Part shown: in pieces, positions 58,080 through 64,000 of the stretch
Layout of the letters: the number at the start of each line of letters is the position of its first letter
Numbering within the stretch: the stretch's first letter is position 1
Origin: Terribacillus aidingensis
GTDB taxonomy: Bacteria; Bacillota; Bacilli; Bacillales; Amphibacillaceae
Direction: 5' to 3'
DNA: 64,000 nucleotides
Assembly: GCF_900215625.1 (NCBI RefSeq)
Contig: NZ_OBEK01000002.1
Span: 808,583 to 872,582 of the forward strand
Position numbers and translations under genes: made by a program
The notes under the pieces: generated by a model
Told to the model about the DNA's origin: nothing
The model's database searches: none
The model's input: the letters and a program-made list of their open reading frames with translations, nothing else

Positions 58080-58343
58080 TTATACTTCTGCTGGCTTTAC
58101 GTCACGGATCGAATTACGATCGAACGTAAGCTTGCTGCCATCTTCCGTAGTCAATACTACAGAAGCCTCGTCTATCGCATGCACCTTACCATGTAAACCA
58201 CCAATAGTAACGATGCTGTCTCCCTTTTTCAAGCTAGCCTGCATTTCTCTAACCTGCTTTTGACGCTTCTGCTGCGGACGAATCAACAGGAAGTAGAAAA
58301 TAACAAACATTAATACGATAAGTATTATACTTTGTACATTCAT
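58080..58343 (-). CDS. yajC: YajC preprotein translocase subunit
   Basis: The 87-residue product has one membrane segment (about 4-22) and the family pattern FLLIRPQQKRQKQVREMQ then GDSIVTIGGLHGKV. YajC associates with SecDF in other bacteria. It is downstream of tgt, the conserved queA-tgt-yajC order. Confidence 0.96.
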   Translation of the reverse strand: MNVQSIILIVLMFVIFYFLLIRPQQKRQKQVREMQASLKKGDSIVTIGGLHGKVHAIDEASVVLTTEDGSKLTFDRNSIRDVKPAEV

Positions 58344-58358
58344 TACTGCTCCCCCTTT

Positions 58359-59519
<1,161 letters not shown>

Positions 59520-59524
59520 TCATT

Positions 59525-60553
59525 CTATACGAGCAGCATTGCATCGCCAAAGCTGAAGAAACGATAACGTTCTTCAACAGCTGTACGGTAAGCATCGAGT
59601 ACAAAATCCCGGCCAGCGAATGCACTGACAAGCATAATCAGCGTTGATTTTGGTAAATGGAAATTCGTGATTAAGCCATCAATGGCGCGATACGTAAAGC
59701 CTGGATAGATAAATATGTCTGTCCAGCCGCTCGCCGCTGCGAATTTACCTTCATTATCTCTTGCAATTGTTTCCAGCGTACGTGTGGATGTCGTACCTAC
59801 AGAGATAATTCGACCGCCGTTCTCACGGATTCTTGTCAGCTGATCTGCTGTTTCCTGTGACATCTGGTAAAATTCCGCATGCATTTCATGCTCTTCTATC
59901 GACTCTACACTCACAGGGCGGAAAGTACCCAACCCAACGTGAAGCGTGATAAAAGCAATCTCTACGCCTTTCTCCTGCAGACTGGCAAGCAATTCTTTTG
60001 TGAAATGCAAGCCTGCTGTCGGTGCCGCAGCTGAACCTTGCTCTTTTGCATATACCGTTTGGTAACGTTCTTGGTCAGGAAGCTGTTCTTTAATATACGG
60101 CGGAAGCGGCATTTCACCTAACTGATCTAGTACTTCATAAAAAATACCTTCATAGTGAAACTCGACAATTCGTCCGCCATGCTCTAATAATTCCTTACAC
60201 ACAGCAGTCAGCTTGCCATCTCCAAAGGAAAGCTCTGTGCCTACTTTTACTTTTTTAGCTGGTTTGACAAGCACTTCCCAGCAGTCACCTTCCACTTGTT
60301 TCAGCAACAGTATCTCACACTTAGCTCCTGTGTCCGACTTGATACCGTACAGCCTTGCCGGCAGCACACGTGTATCATTTAGGACAAGACAGTCACCAGG
60401 ATGCAGATAGTCACCGATATTTGCGAAATGACGGTGCTCCATCGATTGCGCTTCCTTATTCAGCACGAGCAGCCTTGACGATGTACGGTCCTGAAGCGGT
60501 GTTTGGGCAATCAGTTCTTCTGGTAAATGAAAATCATAATCCTGTATATCCAT
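59525..60553 (-). CDS. queA: S-adenosylmethionine:tRNA ribosyltransferase-isomerase
   Basis: QueA converts preQ1 on tRNA to epoxyqueuosine. The 342-residue product has the family motifs [40 protein letters not shown] and the C-terminal [12 protein letters not shown]. It forms the ruvA-ruvB-yrzS-queA-tgt-yajC series on the minus strand. Confidence 0.97.
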   Translation of the reverse strand: MDIQDYDFHLPEELIAQTPLQDRTSSRLLVLNKEAQSMEHRHFANIGDYLHPGDCLVLNDTRVLPARLYGIKSDTGAKCEILLLKQVEGDCWEVLVKPAKKVKVGTELSFGDGKLTAVCKELLEHGGRIVEFHYEGIFYEVLDQLGEMPLPPYIKEQLPDQERYQTVYAKEQGSAAAPTAGLHFTKELLASLQEKGVEIAFITLHVGLGTFRPVSVESIEEHEMHAEFYQMSQETADQLTRIRENGGRIISVGTTSTRTLETIARDNEGKFAAASGWTDIFIYPGFTYRAIDGLITNFHLPKSTLIMLVSAFAGRDFVLDAYRTAVEERYRFFSFGDAMLLV

Positions 60554-60575
60554 TCCTGTTAACTCCTAGTCTGTA

Positions 60576-60776
60576 TCAGCGAAATTTGTTGAATAGGAAC
60601 AAAATGAGCGACAGTACAATACTAATTACAATCGATGTGACAATTGGAAAGTAAACTGTCGTGTTCCCTTTCTTAAAAACGATATCTCCCGGCAGCTTGC
60701 CGATAAACGACATAATAAGGCCGATTAAAATACACACAACGCCTATAAGAATAAAGATTTTTCCAATGCCGGTCAA
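60576..60776 (-). CDS. yrzS: DUF2905 membrane protein (YrzS)
   Basis: The 66-residue product has two membrane segments (about 6-22 and 44-62) with [20 protein letters not shown] between them, the family signature. The start overlaps the ruvB stop by four bases (ATGA), so it is translationally coupled to ruvB. The function is unknown. Confidence 0.9.
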   Translation of the reverse strand: MTGIGKIFILIGVVCILIGLIMSFIGKLPGDIVFKKGNTTVYFPIVTSIVISIVLSLILFLFNKFR

Positions 60777-61774
60777 GCCTTTGGCACCTCTCGGCCGAAG
60801 TGGGCATAGGCAAGCGGCGTGACAATCCGCCCGCGCGGTGTACGCTGTATAAAACCAATCTGCAGCAAATACGGCTCATAGACGTCTTCAATCGTCTGTG
60901 ATTCTTCTCCGATTGTTGCGCTGATTGTATCCAGTCCGACCGGTCCGCCGCGGAAGTGATCGATAATAGTCGTCAGCAGCTTGTGGTCAATATGATCAAG
61001 CCCTTTTGCGTCCACTTGCAGCTTATTTAAGGCTACATGCGTCGTTTCCTGCGTTATATAATCTTCTCCCTTTACTTGGGAGATATCGCGCACCCGTTTC
61101 AGCAGGCGGTTTGCAATACGAGGTGTTCCTCTTGATCGTAATGCCACTTCAAGCGCAGCAGAAGGTTCAATTTCAACATCAAAAATGACCGCAGTCCGCT
61201 CCACGATACTAGCTAAATCTTCTGTATGATAAAATTCCAGCCGGCTTAACACGCCAAAACGATCTCGTAACGGTGCTGATAAAAGTCCTGCACGCGTTGT
61301 CGCCCCAACCAATGTAAATGGCGGTAGATCAAGACGGACGCTGCGGGCACTCGGCCCCGTGCCAATGACGATATCCAGGCAGAAGTCTTCCATAGCTGGA
61401 TAAAGAATTTCCTCGACAGCACGCGGCAGCCGGTGGATCTCATCAATAAACAGCACATCACCAGCTTCAAGTGAGCTGAGTATCGCAGCAAGGTCCCCTG
61501 CCTTCTCAATGGCTGGTCCGCTTGTTGTTCGAAACGACACACCCATTTCATTCGCAATGATGGATGCCATCGTCGTTTTACCTAAACCTGGCGGCCCGTA
61601 CAGCAGCACATGATCCAGCGGTTCGTCACGCATCTTGGCAGCTTCAATAAAGATGGCTAAATTTTCTTTTGCCTTATGCTGCCCAATATATTGCTTGAGT
61701 GTAGTCGGGCGCAAACTCAACTCGATTACTTCGTCTTCTTGCTTCAATTCGTTCGTAATCATGCGATCTTCCAT
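60773..61774 (-). CDS. ruvB: Holliday junction branch migration helicase RuvB
   Basis: RuvB is the AAA+ motor of the RuvAB branch-migration complex. The 333-residue product has Walker [15 protein letters not shown], Walker [10 protein letters not shown], sensor 1 [18 protein letters not shown] and the C-terminal winged helix ([23 protein letters not shown]). It starts 12 bases after ruvA. Confidence 0.98.
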   Translation of the reverse strand: MEDRMITNELKQEDEVIELSLRPTTLKQYIGQHKAKENLAIFIEAAKMRDEPLDHVLLYGPPGLGKTTMASIIANEMGVSFRTTSGPAIEKAGDLAAILSSLEAGDVLFIDEIHRLPRAVEEILYPAMEDFCLDIVIGTGPSARSVRLDLPPFTLVGATTRAGLLSAPLRDRFGVLSRLEFYHTEDLASIVERTAVIFDVEIEPSAALEVALRSRGTPRIANRLLKRVRDISQVKGEDYITQETTHVALNKLQVDAKGLDHIDHKLLTTIIDHFRGGPVGLDTISATIGEESQTIEDVYEPYLLQIGFIQRTPRGRIVTPLAYAHFGREVPKA

Positions 61775-61786
61775 CTTCGCACTCCT

Positions 61787-62401
61787 TTATTTCTTTTGAC
61801 TTAATAAAGCCAAACCTTTCTTTATTAAATAATCGGCACTATCGCTGTCTTCCTTCTTAAGCTGCGGCAAAACTGCTTTAATCTCGCGCTCCTGATAACC
61901 GAGTGCGCGCATTGCATCTTCAGCATCTTCTAGTGCAGCCCGTTTCTTCGATGTATTGCTCTCAGTTCCTGCCGATGCTTCAATCGCAGTGAGTGAGACC
62001 ATATAAACCAGCTTGCCTTTCAAATCGAGCACCATTTGACGGGCAGTCTTCTTCCCTACACCAGGGAAACTGGTCAGGAACTTATCGTCTTCCCGCTCAA
62101 TGGCTGCCACAAATTCCTCGACATTTACTCCAGCAAGGATTTGCAGCGCATTTTTCGGGCCTATTCCGGATACGCCAAGTAATTTTTGAAATAGAAACTT
62201 GTCTTCTGTATTTTTAAATCCGAACAACGTTTGCGCATCTTCGCGTACATAGTGATATGTATGAACAAGCGCCTCCTTCCCTTCTTCCATTTGAAATTGG
62301 AAAGGATTCGGACAGATAATTTCATAACCGACACCGTGGGCTTCCACGAGTACTGCTTCCTCTGTAATTCCTGTTATATTACCTTTTATATACGCTATCA
62401 T
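61787..62401 (-). CDS. ruvA: Holliday junction DNA-binding protein RuvA
   Basis: RuvA tetramers hold the junction open for RuvB. The 204-residue product has the N-terminal OB domain (MIAYIKGNITGITEEAVLVE), two helix-hairpin-helix motifs (VSGIGPKNALQIL, FPGVGKKTARQMV) and the RuvB-binding domain III (EDAMRALGYQEREI). It heads the ruvAB operon. A weak LexA-like site lies 49 bases upstream. Confidence 0.97.
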   Translation of the reverse strand: MIAYIKGNITGITEEAVLVEAHGVGYEIICPNPFQFQMEEGKEALVHTYHYVREDAQTLFGFKNTEDKFLFQKLLGVSGIGPKNALQILAGVNVEEFVAAIEREDDKFLTSFPGVGKKTARQMVLDLKGKLVYMVSLTAIEASAGTESNTSKKRAALEDAEDAMRALGYQEREIKAVLPQLKKEDSDSADYLIKKGLALLSQKK

Positions 62402-62643
62402 ACTGCTTCTCTCCTACCTGCTACAATAACTTGTTACTAGTTTACCACACAAGCGTATGTTCGTATAAGGCTTAAAGCGAAAAACAGGACCAGCCAGGTA
62501 CAATAACTGTTGTATGCCGCTTCCCGCTTATTCTTCATGATTTGGCAATACATTTCTGCATCATTCACAGCAGCATGAAAATCGACTCACAGCTGCAAAC
62601 GAATTCTTGGCAGGAGGCAGATTTACAAAACGCAATACATATA
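62402..62643. other. Intergenic stretch between ruvA and the bofC terminator
   Basis: About 240 bases without a gene. It holds the ruvA leader with AGGTAGGAGAG, the LexA-like site at 62450-62463 and an AGGAGG-like sequence near 62615 on the plus strand with no good reading frame behind it. I see no conserved RNA element. Confidence 0.4.
62450..62463 (-). promoter_or_regulatory. Weak LexA-like site upstream of ruvA
   Basis: The minus strand reads CGAACATACGCTTG. The Bacillus LexA box is CGAAC-N4-GTTCG; the left half is perfect, the right half differs at two positions. ruvAB are SOS genes in B. subtilis, which makes the site plausible but not secure. Confidence 0.3.
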
Positions 62644-62700
62644 AAACAATCCGAACTATGTCCATTCTACTCAAAGAATTTTCATAGCTCGGATTTTGTT
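62644..62700 (-). terminator. Terminator of bofC
   Basis: Minus-strand stem ATCCGAGCTATG / CATAGTTCGGAT (62683-62694 with 62649-62660), loop about 22 bases, then TGTTTTAT. Confidence 0.7.
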
Positions 62701-62721
62701 TAGGTGGTATTATTTCTCTTC

Positions 62722-63207
62722 TCAACTCGGCAATGCTTCTAACAATTTTTTGGATCGGAAAGCTTCTAGAACTTCTTCGTAAACTTCCTTCGATTGAATT
62801 TTTATTCCTTCTTCCAGTTGTTTCGCCTGATGGCTTTCCAGTTTTCCTTTATTGATTTGATAGAACGATTGGATAGCTTGCTGATCCATTGGACGCCCCT
62901 CAAAAATGGTTAACTTACCTTTGTATATTCCAAAATAGCCATCTTTTTTAAGCGAAGGAGAAATATCCATTACATCCTGTTTTAAAACAACTTGTCCCTC
63001 TTTCTGGGTAACTAGCTGCCAATCATGGTAGGTCGACCAGAAATCTTCCATTGCATAAATCTTCTCCCGGTGGGTGACGACGGTCTCGTTGCCGTCAATA
63101 TAATGCCGTTTTAAAACTACCTCTACTTCTACCGGATCCGCAGCTTCCGCTGTCAAACTCGGAAAAATAACTAAGAAAAGCCCGCAAATGGCAAGCAAAC
63201 GCCTCAT
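62722..63207 (-). CDS. bofC: BofC, forespore intercompartmental signalling protein
   Basis: BofC is secreted from the forespore and inhibits the SpoIVB protease, timing pro-sigma-K processing. The 161-residue product has a signal peptide (about 1-22, cleavage near AEA), the BofC N-terminal domain (VEVEVVLKRHYIDGNE) and the C-terminal domain (DGYFGIYKGKLTIFEGRP). sigK, the final target of this pathway, is in the same window at 22633-23331. It lies between ruvA and the safA region, as in B. subtilis. Confidence 0.93.
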   Translation of the reverse strand: MRRLLAICGLFLVIFPSLTAEAADPVEVEVVLKRHYIDGNETVVTHREKIYAMEDFWSTYHDWQLVTQKEGQVVLKQDVMDISPSLKKDGYFGIYKGKLTIFEGRPMDQQAIQSFYQINKGKLESHQAKQLEEGIKIQSKEVYEEVLEAFRSKKLLEALPS

Positions 63208-63354
63208 TACCTTCCACCCCTATTCCGCTTCTTTTTCTCTATTTTTTCCCGAAAGCAGCATATTATCCGACTTTTTTTCAAAAAAATTCACAAAGACCCA
63301 CACTTTTTTGGTTTAACTTACGATTATATGTGGTATAGGAGAAGACAGATAATC

Positions 63355-63582
63355 ATGAAGGCGGGGATAGATTTGAGAAACACTGCGCAGCAAAAGTACC
63401 TTCACTACGTGGAAGCGAAGAGCGAGGCGAACATGGCGAGCATTTTCTCAGAAGAAAAAGCGACCCTGATACTTAGGAATCATATTCAGCATGCCGGACT
63501 GTCCAAAGCAGAAGTATCTGCTTTAGAAGATAAGTACCGTCAGGATATGCACCGCATTTTCGAGGAACATGGTATATTATAA
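63355..63582 (+). CDS. Unrecognised small protein between bofC and the safA-like gene
   Basis: The 75-residue product is mostly helical and charged (MKAGIDLRNTAQQKYLHYVE, then a Lys/Glu-rich part ending IFEEHGIL) with no Cys and no membrane segment. The start could be the ATG at 63355, with GGAGA about 12 bases upstream, or an ATG nine codons earlier at 63328. It is divergent from bofC and ends in a strong terminator. I do not recognise the family. Confidence 0.6.
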   Translation: MKAGIDLRNTAQQKYLHYVEAKSEANMASIFSEEKATLILRNHIQHAGLSKAEVSALEDKYRQDMHRIFEEHGIL

Positions 63583-63586
63583 ATTG

Positions 63587-63618
63587 AAAGCCCCTTCAGG
63601 AATGGAAGGGGCTTTTTT
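63587..63618. terminator. Terminator between the small gene and the safA-like gene
   Basis: Stem AAAGCCCCTTC / GAAGGGGCTTT with a T-run on the plus strand; the A-run on the other side allows use by the minus strand as well. Confidence 0.85.
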
Positions 63619-63622
63619 GATA

Positions 63623-64000
63623 TTATTTATTTTCTTGCTCATCACCCGGCAAATCTTGCGCCGGAGATGGTTCATAGAAATCGTTGCGCGCTGGCTCAAC
63701 ACCATATGGGTTTTGATAATCAGGCTGAGCAAATTGAGGTCCCTCAGGAAAAGGAATTGCCGGTCCGCAACAGGAGCGAATTGGCGCATTAGGGTAAGGC
63801 AGCGCCATATGCTGAGGCGGAACTGCCTGCTGGCCTTGCATGTTCCAGCCTCCCTGCATCGGCTGCTGGCCTGGCTGCATTCCTTGCATGTTCCAGCCTC
63901 CTTGCATCGGCTGCTGGCCCGGCTGCATTCCTTGCATGTTCCAGTCTCCCTGCATCGGCTGCTGACCTGGCTGACCCTGCATGTTCCAATCTCCGTGCAT
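63623..64000 (-). CDS. safA: SafA-like spore coat protein, C-terminal part
   Basis: The frame is open to the window edge, so only the last 125 or so residues are seen. It consists of tandem units around PMQGGWNMQGMQPGQQ, then AVPPQHMALPYPNAP, a CCGP motif and an acidic tail. B. subtilis SafA has an N-terminal LysM domain and a C-terminus rich in Pro, Gln, Met, Trp and Cys, and lies near bofC. The LysM domain would be outside this window, so the name rests on composition and position. Another coat or exosporium protein is possible. Confidence 0.6.
   Translation of the reverse strand: MHGDWNMQGQPGQQPMQGDWNMQGMQPGQQPMQGGWNMQGMQPGQQPMQGGWNMQGQQAVPPQHMALPYPNAPIRSCCGPAIPFPEGPQFAQPDYQNPYGVEPARNDFYEPSPAQDLPGDEQENK
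63835..64000 (-). repeat. Tandem repeats of about 48 bases in the safA-like gene
   Basis: Near-identical units of 48 bases, coding for the 16-residue unit with QGGWNMQG and MQPGQQP, follow one another from about 63835 to the window edge, with a few silent differences. At least three units are visible. Confidence 0.8.

Overview
The window is a chromosomal segment of an endospore-forming, naturally competent-type Bacillaceae (Firmicutes). Gene content and order follow the Bacillus subtilis lepA-yqe-comE and yrr/yrv/yrb regions closely. It also holds many sporulation genes (spoIIP, gpr, sda, sigK, rsfA, spoVB, bofC, a safA-like coat gene). A Mrp-type Na+/H+ antiporter operon fits a halo- or alkali-tolerant genus, but I cannot name the genus from sequence alone. 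I saw no rRNA or tRNA gene, insertion sequence, prophage or CRISPR array. This is conserved core genome with small lineage-specific insertions.

Layout. 1-6.7 kb: hemW (cut by the window edge), lepA, yqxA, spoIIP and gpr on minus, rpsT on plus, holA on minus. 7-11.4 kb: the comEA-comEB-comEC DNA-uptake operon (minus) and divergent comER. 11.4-16.5 kb: the tightly packed yqeG-yqeH-aroE-yhbY-nadD-yqeK-rsfS-yqeM operon (minus), driven by a clear sigma-A promoter. 16.6-17.05 kb: a cluster of DnaA boxes and the replication checkpoint gene sda. 17.1-22.5 kb: a Mrp antiporter operon with mrpA, C, D, E, F and G but no mrpB. 22.6-25.7 kb: an uninterrupted sigK, a 41-residue membrane protein gene, yrhC, mtnN, yrrS and a KTSC-like protein.

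25.7-40 kb (almost all minus): greA, udk, trmR, mltG, yrzB, yqgF, yrzL, alaS with a T-box leader, yrrI, a small zinc ribbon gene, recD2, a TPR protein, mnmA, its cysteine desulfurase, and cymR. 40.2-42.3 kb (plus): rarA and the forespore regulator rsfA. 42.4-49.7 kb (minus): 6S RNA, aspS and hisS with a T-box leader, an unrecognised 56-residue gene with a forespore-type promoter, dtd, relA and apt. 49.6-64 kb: recJ, lapA-like, secDF, comN, yrbG, yajC, tgt, queA, yrzS, ruvB, ruvA, bofC and the safA-like 3' end on minus; spoVB, yrzE and a small unknown gene on plus.

How the genes fit together. Several clusters share a theme: DNA uptake (comE), ribosome assembly and NAD synthesis (yqe), tRNA charging and modification (alaS, aspS, hisS, mnmA with yrvO, trmR, tgt, queA), recombination (ruvAB, recJ, recD2, rarA, yqgF), the stringent response (relA, apt) and sporulation control. 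Promoters readable by eye include sigma-A sites for lepA, rpsT, yqeG, sda, mrp, alaS, hisS, 6S RNA and secDF, a sigma-G-type site for gpr and a sigma-F-type site for rsfA. The points most worth checking are the missing mrpB, the 56-residue gene behind a sigma-G-like promoter, an attenuator-like hairpin pair antisense to the end of comEC, and the DnaA boxes on the sda promoter.
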